Assembly: GCF_000276665.1 (NCBI RefSeq)
Contig: NW_004955447.1
Location: 13,461,175-13,525,174 of the forward strand
Direction: 5' to 3'
DNA from: Chinchilla lanigera
Taxonomy: Eukaryota; Chordata; Mammalia; Rodentia; Chinchillidae
DNA: 64,000 bases
Part shown: positions 34,598 to 45,828 of the stretch, piece after piece
How positions within the stretch are numbered: position 1 is the stretch's first letter
Layout: the number at the start of each line of letters is the position of its first letter
The notes under the pieces: model-generated
Told to the model about the DNA's origin: nothing
The model's input: only the letters and a program-made list of their open reading frames with translations
The model's database searches: none
Made by a program: the position numbers and the translations under genes

Positions 34598-34735
34598 AGT
34601 ATAAAAAATGAAGGAAGAGGCTGGAGGAGCAAGAGCACAGCCCTCCTCAGGAGCAGCAGATCTTGGCTGCCAGTCACTTGTCGCCATGAGCCGTTATGGG
34701 GTGGTGCAGTTTAAGAGAAGTTAGAAAGGTAAATA
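34598..34735 (+). promoter_or_regulatory. TATA-like box with a Kozak ATG and a 12-codon frame
   Basis: 'gtataaaaaatg' at 34598-34609 is followed about 75 bp later by gccatga (ATG at 34686), giving a 12-codon frame MSRYGVVQFKRS and stop, then 'aaaggtaaata', a donor-like site. The spacing suits a small gene's promoter and 5' UTR, but no family is recognised and chance is likely. Confidence 0.2.
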
Positions 34736-34884
34736 TGTCAGAATTTCCCATTGTAAAGTATTGACTAAAAGAATTTGAAACTCTGGACCAATCATATTAT
34801 GTTTCAGGGTAAACTCAGTCCGAGGAGTGCCCACTGGATGTATCCTTTCCATATTGATTGACCTTATGTCCAGGTATGGTGGTC

Positions 34885-35257
34885 AATTGTAATTTTCAAT
34901 CTAGTTAGGCCAAACACATCTGGATATTGGTGTGAAAGTATATTTCTGATGAAATTACCAAATTTGTAGACTCTGAGTAAGGTAGATTGCCATTCATAAG
35001 GTGGGTGACCTTATTCAATTAGCTGAAGGTCTTAAGAAAAAGAGGCTGACATCCTCCAAGACAGGAGAAATCCTGCCAGCCAATGGCTGTTATTCTCAGA
35101 TTCCAACATGAATTCTTCCTTGGCTACTCTGTAGATTCCAGAGTTGCCAAACTTCCTAATCTTGTGGGGCAATTTTTGAAAATAAATACAGGTAATGATG
35201 ATGATGATAATGTTATTAATGATGATGATGTATGATAAAGATAGATAGTAGATAGAT

Positions 35258-35295
<38 letters not shown>

Positions 35296-35365
35296 CAGAT
35301 AGATAGTAGACAGACCTAATGGTTCTGGTTCTCTGGGGAACCCTTTCCAGATACACCAGGTTTGC
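34885..35365 (+). mobile_element. MLT2-type ERVL LTR
   Basis: 'aagtatatttctgatgaaat', 'gtagattgccattcataagg', 'tcaattagctgaaggtctta' and 'tggttctggttctctgggga' are ordered matches to MLT2 LTRs. The LTR's natural TATC/GATA tract has expanded near its 3' end. It is a solo LTR; no ERV genes seen. Confidence 0.75.
35238..35306. repeat. (GATA)n microsatellite
   Basis: About 69 bp of GATA with TAGA/GACA interruptions, preceded by a (GAT)n stretch at 35196-35230. Confidence 0.97.
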
Positions 35366-35974
35366 CAGGACTACCTCTGCTATGTCTACTTCCCCAGTTG
35401 AACTAAATAGTAAGACTTCTATTTGGCCAATCTATCTGTAACAGCTATAACTCTTCAACTGTGACAATGACATCCTGGGTTCCATGGAGCCAAACCTAGT
35501 GGGTGACTCTGATTAATACACACACCCCACCTTCAGTTGTTCTCTAAAGGATAATAACTGGTTTCAAACCAATGTTTGGAAATACCAGCTTTATTCTACC
35601 ACCTCTATTGCCCTGTGTCCTCTCAAAACTAAGCCTCGGATATATTTTATTTGAATTTTTGTTTTTGCACTCCCTACTTACATGTTTCAAAATAGTCTGC
35701 TGCTTCACAATACATTTCCTTTATCCACACTCGATCTCACATCACAGGACACATGGTCCATATTTTGTGAGCTGCTCTGGCCCATGGCTTTCTCCAGTCT
35801 CTCTCCTCGCATCCTGCCTCACTATTTCCATCTTGGTGGCATCTTCGCAGGCTGGGTTCCTTTTGAATAGAAATAGCACAGGAAAGACAGTAATATTTTA
35901 CAAAGTTTTACCAAGAAAACTATAATGGATTATACATTACTATTTCTTCCAATTGCAATTAATTACCACTGGTA
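35366..35974. other. No recognised feature
   Basis: A 117-codon frame (35572-35925) has no recognised domain and includes long hydrophobic runs typical of T-rich non-coding DNA. Confidence 0.35.
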
Positions 35975-36019
35975 ATATCTATTCAGCATTTACAATGTGT
36001 TGGAAGTTTTCCTAAATAC

Positions 36020-36065
<46 letters not shown>

Positions 36066-36190
36066 GATATGTATATATATATGTTTAAAATCTTAAATAT
36101 ATCTTCCCTTAATCCTCAGGATATCCTTAAAAGGTATTATTGCTCCAGTTTGCATACACAAAAACTGAGGTACAGAAAGACACAAAATTT
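35975..36190 (-). mobile_element. MIR/L2-type fossil, reversed, with internal (AT)n
   Basis: 'attcagcatttacaatgtgt' on the left and 'ttaatcctcaggatatcctt' plus 'aaaactgaggtacagaaaga' on the right are parts of one MIR/L2 end, separated by the AT expansion. Confidence 0.6.
36022..36062. repeat. (AT)n microsatellite
   Basis: About 20 AT units. Confidence 0.98.
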
Positions 36191-36520
36191 TACTCAGATG
36201 GATGGATAAAGAAAATGTGGTATTTACCTACAGTGGAGTACTACTTTGCCATAAAGAAAGATGAGCTTGAGTCATTTGTAGGAAACTGGATATGCACTTT
36301 GAGACCATAACATTAAGTGAAATAAATGAGGCAGAGAAACTTAAATATTGCATAGTTTCTCTTATTTGAAAAGCCCAAATTATGAACAAAGAACAAAATA
36401 AAATTAGATAATATAAAACAAGTAGACAGGTCTTTGTAAATGGAGCAGGGATCGATTGGGTTAAAAACCCTTAGTATTGCAGGTAATCAGGCCCACAATC
36501 TCCCAAATGAGTGAACAGCA
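36191..36520 (+). mobile_element. L1 ORF2 end and 3' UTR, 5'-truncated
   Basis: Translation around 36195-36330 shows the L1 ORF2 C-terminal pattern (VEYYFAIKKDELESFVGNW-like, split by frameshifts), then 3' UTR. It is an older subfamily than the L1 at 45829-47136. Confidence 0.7.
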
Positions 36521-37228
36521 AAGGCTTAAATAAATGAGACAAATGAAATGATTTCAGGGCTCCAGGAGGGTCCAACTCTCTTACAAAATTTAAGATTCTC
36601 TGGGTTACAACACAGACTTCCCTGTGCAGCTCATACTTATTAGGTTTTCAAATAAACAGAGGGGGATACTGAAGAAAATGCATGAATCTGGGCAGGACTT
36701 GGGAAACCCTTACAGAATTCTCCAAGAATACATAGGTTAATTTAGGGGAACTATGTTATCACCAGGAAGGCTTTCACTGTAAGAGTGAGATGCCTGCAGC
36801 TATCATCTTCTTTTAGTTAACTGCAGTTGGAACCAAATGTCCTCAGCTGTGGCCTTATCTTGTCCTTTGAGGCCTCCCAACTTCACAGGCCAATACACGT
36901 GGGTACTAGTGACTTATAGAGGTTCACTTACTATGAGTCCACTCCCATCTCCAGACAATGGCCTAAGCGTTGGACTACTCCCAAGTAAACATGGAAAGCC
37001 AGTTGGTTAATATTAAGTCCTGCTCAGGGCTGCTTCATTGTGGTCTCCAACAGGGATCAAGAGGAGGGAAGTGGAGAGACCAGGCAGAAGGGGAGGAAAG
37101 CAGAAGCAAGATGTGTTCTGTCCACACACCACCCCCACATGAGAAATGTAAGCATCATACACTGAAACACAGACTAATAGATAAATAAAATTTGGGAAAA
37201 TAAAGTAATTGGCTGCAATTTCAGAGAC
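36521..37228. other. Unassigned, possibly an old LTR
   Basis: 36540-36950 has LTR-like features ('gggctccaggagggtccaac') but no family was recognised. 36960-37228 holds nothing identifiable. Confidence 0.3.
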
Positions 37229-37620
37229 ATGATCTTAATGACTATGTCGCTATACTTGTTGGAATATGCTGACTTGTATGATCAACAATCTCAAATTTGT
37301 AGTGATTTAACACAGTGCTCATTTATGTCTCACTCATATCACTGCCCAGTAGAGGTCGAGGCGGGTGAAGAAAACTTGGTTCCATATAATCACCCAAGGC
37401 TTCGGCTCCTACTGTTTACCTGTTCCACTGTCCCCAGGGTTTCAGTAGGTCCTCAAAGTCTGTCAGGTAGAAAGGGGAAGAAAGAACCTGGAGATTTCTG
37501 TGGAGCAGCGCTACATACACATCACTGTGTGGGATTCCGTTGGCCAGAACACTGTCACAGGGTCCATATAACTGAAAGGCCAGCTGGGAAGGACAACCTC
37601 ATTGCCTGGCAGAGGAGGAG
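37229..37620 (+). mobile_element. Ancient interspersed repeat, family unassigned
   Basis: 'gtctgtcaggtagaaagggg' and 'ggattccgttggccagaaca' match a widespread placental repeat with a 'cattggccagaac' core that I remember but cannot name. The 131-codon frame 37229-37624 lies inside it and is not a gene. Confidence 0.45.
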
Positions 37621-37988
37621 GTAGGGCTGAGTGAACATACGAGGGGGCCGCAGCCAGCCTCCACTGTGCCTCAAAGACAGCACTGTGACAGTAAAATGCA
37701 GCACACTCTCTTACGATGAGCTGAGGCTATGGAGCACATACATGTATCTCCTGGTGGTCCAGCTTGGAGGTGGAGTAGCAAGAGGAGATGGGTAACACAT
37801 TCTTACAGGATTTTCTACCAATCACCCAGATCTAATATTCCCTAAGCATAAGTCTGCATTAGAGATGAAGAAAAGCAGAAAATAGATATTACTGCAGTTC
37901 TGATGGTGCAACAGAAAAGTGACCTTTAGCAGCACTGGAAGTCCGGAACTTTCAGTCCACTCAAAACAAAACAAAACAGAAAACAAAA
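37621..37988. other. No recognised feature
   Basis: Nothing identifiable apart from an 'aaaac' run adjoining the next SINE. Confidence 0.35.
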
Positions 37989-38173
37989 GCCAGGTGTGGC
38001 GGTGCACACTTGCAGTCCCAGCACTCTGGGAGGCTGGCTGAGGAGGAGGATGGAAAGTTCTACCCCAACCTTTACAACTTAGCGAGTTAGCAAAATATGT
38101 CTCAAAATTTAAAAAATAAATAAATTGGAAGATATATCTTAATTTGAAGTCCCTAGGCTCAATACCCTGTACT

Positions 38174-38178
<5 letters not shown>
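37989..38178 (+). mobile_element. B1-dID SINE
   Basis: B1 part: gccaggtgtggcggtgcaca, 'cagtcccagcactctgggag'. The ID-like part is degraded: 'ggaagatatatcttaatttg' and 'ctcaataccctgtactgag'. The tail has become a GA microsatellite. Confidence 0.8.

Positions 38179-38229
<51 letters not shown>
38179..38229. repeat. (GA)n microsatellite in the SINE tail
   Basis: About 25 GA units. Confidence 0.98.
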
Positions 38230-38235
<6 letters not shown>

Positions 38236-38239
38236 GAAA

Positions 38240-39040
38240 GGACAGGGAAAGGGAGAGAGGGCAGGAAAAAAGAATATCTGGAGAACAAATGTTCACATCT
38301 TATGATATGAAGAATGTCTCAAAAGTAAAGCAGTTTATTAAGACTAGAAACTACCAGTCAGAACACTCAGTACAATGCACAATGGTCTCAAGCCAATTCT
38401 TTATTAATTTGTATTTATTTTTAGATGACTTTAGGTAAAGAAGAGCCTCTGTGTCCCAGACTAAAATTAAGTAGTTTCCACAAAATTAGAAGCAACTGCT
38501 TGGGGTTATAAGCCTGAAAAAAAGAAGGTCTCCTAATACTAATGGGAAACCAAGCTTCCATGATATTCTTAATGAAATCTTGTCCTTGGTAACTATATTG
38601 CAAAATCTGCCTTATCACTTGTTCTAAAGGTCAAAAACTGGAATTCCCACAGGGTGCTCTAATTATGAAATAAATTCTATGCTTTACTGAGCACACCTCA
38701 TAGGCTTAAATAATAGTTTTTTGGTATTTATTATCTTTTGTGTTTTGATGATTGCTTGCCTTTTTATGAATTCCTCTTTTCTAATCACAGACTGCCTGTT
38801 ATTTAATAGGACTGAGACCAACAGATTTTATCTGTCTTTAATCCGTTGATAAGAGAAAAGAAACACACATTTCTGGAGAGACTTCAGCACACAGATTCCC
38901 AATAGAAGGAAATATTTTTGTTTTCCAAGTCATGTTTTCTCAATCTAATTACAGGGCAAAGTGGGTAAGAAAAGCTTCCAATTCTCTTCTTCAGTGAATT
39001 ATTATATTCCCAGTGTTAACCGTGTTGAATGTATTATTCC
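38240..39040. other. No recognised feature
   Basis: AT-rich sequence without identifiable repeats or exons. Confidence 0.35.
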
Positions 39041-39044
39041 CTTT

Positions 39045-39452
39045 AAGATTGTTATAACATGTTTCCTGAGGCTGGGTAATGAATAAATACAAAGGTTTTG
39101 TTTAGATCACAGATGTGGAGAGTCAAGGGCATGGGACCAACTTCTCAGATCTGGTGCTGGTGACACAGAGGCTGGTATCATAATGGTGGGGGTGGGTGTC
39201 AGGTTAATCACATGGAAGACAGGAAATTCAGGAATGTCTTGGTCTGTTCTAATACCCACTCTCATGGGAACTCACTGGGGTCCCATGGCACTGCTTTAAT
39301 CCCTGTCAAAGACAGCTCTGTCAATGGGCCACTTACCTTGTACTGTGTCACGTGCTAATGGTACCACTACATTTTAACACTGCCACATTAACAACCAAGC
39401 TTTCAAGACACAAACTCTTAGGAGACAAACTACATCTAAACCATAGCACCAA
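39045..39452 (-). mobile_element. MaLR LTR (MST/ORR1-like), reversed
   Basis: Plus-strand left end 'gttataacatgtttcctgag' with 'gctgggtaatgaataaatac', and right end 'aactacatctaaaccatagc', match the reversed termini of MaLR LTRs (remembered 'cctgagactgggtaatttataa' and 'aaatccaaaccata'). Confidence 0.75.
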
Positions 39453-39671
39453 CTCTGACCCCTGACCACCTACATGTAAGGGAAGAGATCTGAGGGGTCA
39501 AATTTGGTACTGGGGAAGCCAGAATACCAAAGAAAGTTTTAACAGTCTCTATATAATAAACATATCTATGACACAGTGTTCCCCATGGGTAGAGAGGGAA
39601 GATGGGCTCCAGACCTGGTTCTCAGTGAATACAGCCCAACTATCTCTGACTTCCTTTAGCTTTAATTCTTT

Positions 39672-40819
39672 TTTTAGTTAATTAATTTTTACTGGTACAT
39701 TTTAGATGCGCTTGATGATTGCATTCATCATAGAGAATTTGTACCTGTACATGATCTGTCTTGATTCTTTTCTCCCATTCCTCTTCTCTCCCTTCAACTC
39801 CTCTTCCTCTCCTTATTTACAAAAGCTTTGATTCAATGTTTTCCTGATTTTCTTTTTTCCTTTGCTCTTCCCTCCTTTCCCTCTCCCCTTCCCTCGTTCC
39901 CCTTCCTATTTGAAAATTTTCTTCCTACTTCATAATATCTATTACACATTTTGATCCTTGTTTACACTTTTGATTTCTCACAGCAGAGAGATACTGCAAT
40001 ATTTACATGTGTGTTTGATTTACTTCACTTAAGAGTATGATCTCAAGATGCATCTATTTAACTAGAAATGTCTCATGTTTATCCTTCTTTATGGTTGAGT
40101 AGTACTCCATTGTATTAAAGAAAAAACCCACATATTCTTCATTCACCTGTTGGTGGGCATTTGTGCTGCTTCCAAGATTTAGCTTGGGTGCACATGTTGT
40201 ACATTTTTAATTCTTTCCAAAAGATACCAAGGAGAAGAACTGGGTCAAATGGAACCTATAATTTTAGTTTTTTGAGGAATCTCAGACTGACTTCCACAGT
40301 GGTTGCACCAATCTACACTCCCACCAACAGTGGAGAAGTGTTCCTTTTTCTCTACAGCCCATCCAGCATTTATTATTGATTGATTTCTTAAAAATAGCCA
40401 TTCTTTCTGGAGTGCGATGGAATCTCAGTAATGTTTTAACTTGCATCTCTCAAATGACTGTAATGTTGAATAATTTTTCATATATATATATATTGGTTAT
40501 TTCTACTTCTTAATCTGAGTGGTGTCTATTCATTTCAGATGCCCAGTTTTGGACGTGGGGACCTTTTTTTTTTTTTTTTTTTTAGTTCTCTGTATATTCT
40601 AGATATTAGTCCTTTGTCTGAGGAACAGCTGGCAAAAATTTTTTCCCACTTTCTGGGTTGTCTCTTCATTCTGTTGGCAATTTCTTTTACTGTGCAAAAG
40701 GTTTTTAATAAGAGGAGATCCAAGTTGTCAATTCTTTGTAATATTTCTCATGCAATTGGGGCTTCATTTACTAAATCTGATGGAAGACAGAATAGATAGA
40801 ACTCTTGAAGACATAAGTG
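39672..40819 (-). mobile_element. L1, 5'-truncated, reversed, with target-site duplication
   Basis: On the minus strand: ORF2 C-terminal blocks ([11 protein letters not shown] at 40590, [13 protein letters not shown] at 40530), then 3' UTR to the T-rich left end. The 15-bp duplication tagctttaattcttt lies at 39657-39671 and 40820-40834. ORF2 is broken by stops and by a poly-A run (T19 on plus at about 40564). Confidence 0.92.
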
Positions 40820-40834
40820 TAGCTTTAATTCTTT

Positions 40835-42910
40835 GAACTCTTTTGCCCGCTCTCATAATTTAGACTTATTTTTTTATCACCATTAGAATGTTAAATCCTA
40901 AGATTAGATGGAAATTAGCAAGAAAAGACAAATCATTCTACACATTAGTTGAATCAAGCCTAACCAATGGTCTTGCTTAAGATGAAGCCTGAATCTTAAT
41001 AGTAATAAAATGGTGGGCATGGCCTTTTTGTCTCTCAATAATTCTAATTTCCTTTATATCACCTAATATTACATTTTATTTATAAATGTAATCTCTTTTA
41101 ACAAAATCTCCAAGGATTACTTTTCCAAGCATTATAATAAAATTTAAAAATATGCCAAAAGATAATAACAAGCAGAAAATTATATACTATAGACTGTAAC
41201 ACTAACTTCTACACTATATCTATTTGTAAAGTTCACAAAACATCTTACTTATATAAAATTACACTTACAAATTATTTTGGCTATAGTGTTTATATTTCAA
41301 TTTACAAAGCCCTTCTTGATCCCAGTCTACTGCATATTTAGGTATCCTCTACCAGAAAACACCAGAAAATCCCAAGGAAAATAGCTGTCACATTCAGTAT
41401 GAAATTGATGTCACAGATTTTTTTTTTGCTCACTTCTGCCTCCTTCTCATGTCATGTCAATTCCCCGGTGATAAATGCAAACTGATTTTAATCATTCTAG
41501 TCAGCTGGGCACATCCTTTAAGACACTTCAAGGAACTCATTATTTGAAGCCATAAAATCACAAAGCTAGGATGTTCCTCTGAGATCATTTTTCTACCTGG
41601 CTCCTCTAACAGAAGATGGTATAAAATTTCAGCCTTCAAAATTTGAGGCTGGAAATTTTTTACCCTTTTTTGGCAGTTAAGAATATATTTTATAAGAAGC
41701 AGCAACTGAAGAATTCAGGCACTGGAAGAGAAAGACCAAGACTTAGAAGGTCTGGGAAATAGTGATAATAAATAAGAAATACGATAAATACGTCACTTGG
41801 TGGGAGACTTTAGACGTGAAAAAGAAAGTTACAGTCAGTGGTAGGTAGAGATTTTGAGACGCCTCAAAATTGACTGAAGAAGATGATGGCCAAAAAGAAA
41901 GATATTTAATACTTTCAGAAAATGCTGGTGGCAAATAAGCAACTGATAAAGAAATTTACCTTTGCAAATAGTATACTTATACCTCACAAAAAAAAAAAAA
42001 GTCTCATCAAGTGTATAATACAATATCTACCTTGGCCTTCTTGCTAGAAAATATTTCCCATCACTGGAAATCACTACACATTCCATGACCGTTATTCAGA
42101 GCCTCAATTACTCTACAAATCCTTAGGCCAAACTCTCCCTTATCATTTTAGATTTTGGAAGTGAAAATTCCTCCTCACCACTTAGCCCAAATGAAAAGAT
42201 GCATTGCCTGAGCCAGCGGCCAGCAAAAGCCTCCGTGTTGATATTGATGCTTAACCTCGAAGCTCTGGTGAGAAAAATGCAAATATTCATCCCTTGATAA
42301 ATAGTCACTCACCTTAAAGAGCAGGATCATTATTACTAATACCCTGGTCACTGAATAGAGCAAATTTAAAATGGAACATAAAGTATACTGCATTGCTAGC
42401 TTTGCAACACACCAATATTTTTAGATTAATGCAAACCTATATATATATAATCTCATAGCATACTCAAAGGTGTTTAGCTAAGTGGAATGGACTTCTAAGT
42501 TGCTTACATTGAGTTGATTATTTTGGTTCCATTTACTCGTGGTGTTTTGTTCTGATTTCTAGCAGTCGAGAAAGGCTTGGCAAAAAAAGTGCATAAATTT
42601 TGATCATATTAGTTTGAACACAGCTCCTGAACTAAGTTAGTATTTTTCACCCACGTGAATGTCACCCTGTGAAAGAAATGACTATGCTTTTGTGCGATGT
42701 GGTTTTTAATATCAAGTCTGGGAATCGGCTGTGATAAATCATTGTAATAGAAATAAATGCAAATCACAAACTCAAAAACACCCACAGAAGCTCATAAGGG
42801 AACAAAGACAAAGAAAAAACAATCAAATCATGAAAAACTTTGATCTCAAGTGATGAGATTGTTTAAGCTAGTACTGGTCAGCAACTTAAATCAGTGTTGA
42901 CAGACAATGC
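40835..42910. other. Apparently single-copy sequence
   Basis: Two kilobases with no recognised repeat, exon or RNA. 42170-42270 is less AT-rich ('gagccagcggccagcaaaag') and could be a conserved segment. A 12-base A-run lies at 41989-42000. Confidence 0.35.
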
Positions 42911-42914
42911 AAAT

Positions 42915-43297
42915 TGTTACAGAATGGTTCTAAAATACCCTTCAAAGGTCTCATGCGCTCAGAAATAGTGTCTCTTTGGAAAAGGTGGGTGGGTCACTGG
43001 GGACATGGCCAAGAAGTGTGTATTCTTGTCCCCAGCCCTTCCTTCGCTCTCCTCTCTCCTCTCTCCTCTCTCCTCTCTCCTCTCTCCTCTCTCCTCTCTC
43101 TCTCTCTGTCTCCTGGCTGCTGTGGGAAGAGAAGCTTTCTTCTACCAGGCCCTTTCACCGTGCTATTCCTGCACGGAGCCACCAACCATAGATGAATCCT
43201 CTAAAAACCATGAATCAAAATAAACCTCTCCTCCTTTAAGTCATGGGTGTCAGATATTGTGTCCCACTGACAAAAAAGCTGAGTAATGCACAAATAA
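42915..43297 (+). mobile_element. MaLR LTR (ORR1/MT-like)
   Basis: 'gtcactggggacatggccaa', 'ccccagcccttccttcgctc', 'aaaataaacctctcctcctt' and 'gacaaaaaagctgagtaatg' in order. The C/T-rich segment of the LTR has expanded into a heptamer repeat. Related to 26130-26522. Confidence 0.78.
43046..43108. repeat. (CTCTCTC)n minisatellite within the LTR
   Basis: About eight copies of a 7-bp CTCTCTC unit ending in plain CT. It produces overlapping spurious open frames in several phases. Confidence 0.95.
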
Positions 43298-43620
43298 AAA
43301 TGAACAAATACTCTATCATGGGTATGCATTTGTTATTTTCTTAGTTCTGGGTTTATAATTTTAAATGGCCAAAATTTACAATTACCTAGATGTTCTCTTA
43401 AAGATTTTAATTTTAAAAAGTATAAAGGCATGTATTCACAGATACATAGTCATCGTTACATTTCTGAAAGAAATATTACATAAATGTAATTTAGAATGCT
43501 CAAACCCTTTATTCTGGAAAATTTAAATAAAAATGTACACCATTTTCTAAGCTAAAATACACTGGATGTTAATAATTTGCTGGAAAGAGACTGATGATCT
43601 GATATAGTCAGGAGATATGT
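43298..43620. other. No recognised feature
   Basis: AT-rich, nothing identifiable. Confidence 0.35.
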
Positions 43621-43623
43621 TAT

Positions 43624-43740
43624 TGTGCTGGGCATGGTGCTGCATGTCTGTAACACCAAAACCCCAGGAGCCTGAGGCAGGAGGATCAGGAGATCCAGCC
43701 CAGCCTGAGCAATTTAGCAATTTAGATCCTGTCTCAAAAG
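43624..43740 (+). mobile_element. B1 SINE, degenerate
   Basis: 'gctgggcatggtgctgcatg', 'gcctgaggcaggaggatcag' and 'cagcccagcctgagcaattt', then a purine tail. Confidence 0.78.
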
Positions 43741-43846
43741 AAGAAAGAGAGAGAGAGAGGGAAAGGGAGAGAAAGGAAGGAAGGAAGGAAGGAAGGAAGG
43801 AAGGAAGGAAGGAAGGAAGGAAGGAAGAAAAAAAGAAAGAAAGAAA

Positions 43847-43894
<48 letters not shown>
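43741..43894. repeat. Polypurine tract: GA, then (GGAA)n, then (GAAA)n
   Basis: About 150 bp without a pyrimidine on the plus strand, grown from the B1 tail. A 139-codon frame (43617-44036) passes through it and is spurious. Confidence 0.97.
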
Positions 43895-43899
<5 letters not shown>

Positions 43900-44049
43900 T
43901 ATTGATCTCTGCTGTACCACGTTATCAACAGCTGTCTTCAGGTCTCTTGCACTTACCAGAACACCTTCACCTCCAAGCTGGAGGGCCATACATTTCCATG
44001 CTTCCACGATCCAGTACCATGACCAAAATACATTAAACAACTTCATAAG

Positions 44050-44165
44050 TATAGATGAAATTTATTGAGCATTTATCATTTAAAAGGCACTCTTCTAAGA
44101 ATTTTACATATATCAATGTACATAATGGTCTTAATCCTTAAGGTATATGTTATATGTTAACTATT
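44050..44165 (-). mobile_element. MIR-type 3' end, reversed
   Basis: 'tttattgagcatttatcatt', 'ggcactcttctaagaatttt' and 'cttaatccttaaggtatatg' follow the reversed MIR 3' end. Confidence 0.6.
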
Positions 44166-44214
44166 ATAATGCTACATTTAATATCACCTATTAAAACAAT
44201 CATCACCACTGATG

Positions 44215-44640
44215 AGGTCAAGGTGATCATGGAGGGAAGATAGGTCCTGTCTAAAATCTTGTACCATTCTGTGAGGAGTTTAATTTGTACTCTTGGTGAG
44301 CTTGAGAACCATTTGGAAGGTTCTGAGTGGAGAAAGGACATGAATTGACTTTTATTTAAAGAGTTCATTCTGGCTGCTATTTTGAGAATATTCTGCTAAC
44401 ACAGAGATGAGGACTACTGCAATAATGCAAGTGAGAAATGATGGGAACCAGCAGTGTGGAAGGGAGTGAAAAATATTTGGGTTCTGGGTATGTTTAAAAG
44501 TTAAACCAATGGATTTTCCATAGACTCTGACAGGACAGAGAAAAGTAACATGAAAAATGACTCGGGTTTCAAACTCAAGCAACTAGAAGAATGGAATTGC
44601 CATTTACAGAGGTGTGCAGTAGTGTAATTGGAGCAGAGGT
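44215..44640 (-). mobile_element. L2 LINE fragment, reversed
   Basis: 'cattctggctgctattttga', 'actactgcaataatgcaagt' and 'actcgggtttcaaactcaag' are ordered matches to the reversed L2 region upstream of its 3' end. The plus-orientation counterpart lies in 25600-26060. Confidence 0.65.
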
Positions 44641-45385
44641 GATGGAAGAACGGAGGAGTGCAAGTCATAAACCTGTGCGCTCTTCATGGGTGACTTTGGA
44701 GCATGACTAAGATCCTGTCACTTCACCTGGCTAGGGGGACTTGCATTTACCTCCCACCCGTGTCACTGCTCGTTCACTCCATCCCTTACTGACCCCTTGC
44801 TGTGGCTCTGACTGACACACAGAGCACCCAGGGTCATAACTGCTTCCCTGGGAAGAGCAGGCCCACGCTGCAAAACCCATACTCTGAGACGGCTGCGGCA
44901 GGCACTGCTCTCTGCAGAAAGGCAATGGGGAGGAAAGGAAGGAAAGCAGCTCTGCCTTTTGCTTGGCTTAGAGACCTCAAAATTGGTGTTACTTATGTTC
45001 CAGAGTCAGTTTTCTAAAACAGCCCCTCTGTCATTGTCTCAGGTCAAAATATTTTTAGTAGACTTAACTGAAAAAACACATTGGATTAAAAGCCCCAGGC
45101 TAGACTCAAAATCATGATTATTAGGCCTTCATCAGGTTCAAGACAACCTGTTACTAAAACAACTCAACAAATTGTCCCACCCTTGAAAATAATCTGTTGC
45201 TAGACTAAATCGCTAATTGTTCATAAATATCCAGATAAGACTGACCTCCAGCAGTGCAGGATGCTAAGTTATTCCTTGTGTGAACACTTTCCAGTCAAGG
45301 CTTAGCATGTTTAAATCCCACCACTAACTGAAGATGAGATTCAGACTGCGATTTCCACCTTAGTCTCTTAGCTTTTGAACCATCA
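44641..45385. other. No recognised feature
   Basis: Antiparallel frames around 44731-45017 have no recognisable product. Confidence 0.35.
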
Positions 45386-45389
45386 TTTC

Positions 45390-45480
45390 ACAGTGGGTAC
45401 CGTGTCAGAACTGAGATTTAAGGCAGACTCTCTTTGACTCCAAGACTCAGGAGCTTAATTGCTAACCTGATTAAAAAACA
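45390..45480 (-). mobile_element. MIR-type fragment, reversed
   Basis: 'gaactgagatttaaggcaga' followed by 'ctctctttgactccaagact' resembles reversed MIR ('gctgggattcgaacccaggtctgtctgactccaaa'). Confidence 0.4.
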
Positions 45481-45664
45481 GATTAAGAATGATTGGGAAC
45501 TGTGCAGGTGGAAGTGGCAGGAATTAAAGTTATAAAATCTTATGATATCATTCTTGAATTAGACAGTGTTCCTCAGATGTTTTTTTAAAAACACATTGCA
45601 ATAGCCAGGAGCATTAATATTTTCCACAATACTGAAGAAAAATGAGTAACGTAGTAATAAGAAG

Positions 45665-45800
45665 TATGGTCTTTCTAGGCAGACACACCTGGATAGAATG
45701 CTGATGCTGCTTTTGAGTAATGATTTGACCTTGGGCACATCATTTATTTTGCTGAGCCATAAAAAGTCAAAGTGTTTCAGCCGACTTAAAAAGTTGTTTT
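45665..45800 (+). mobile_element. MIR SINE, cut by an L1 insertion
   Basis: 'agacacacctggatagaatg' and 'tgatttgaccttgggcacat' follow the MIR 5' half (cctgggttcgaatcc, gtgaccttgggcaagt). Its 3' part is lost in or beyond the L1 inserted at 45829. Confidence 0.6.
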
Positions 45801-45828
45801 TATCCATCACTTAAAAAAATAAATTTAA

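Noticed and set aside
35400..35530. Second LTR end suggested by 'gtgactctgattaatac'
   Set aside because: Only the terminal words match; the preceding 130 bp did not resemble MLT2 or other LTRs.
43617..44036. 139-codon frames through the purine tract on both strands
   Set aside because: Created by a B1 SINE plus GGAA/GAAA repeats, which lack stops in most phases.
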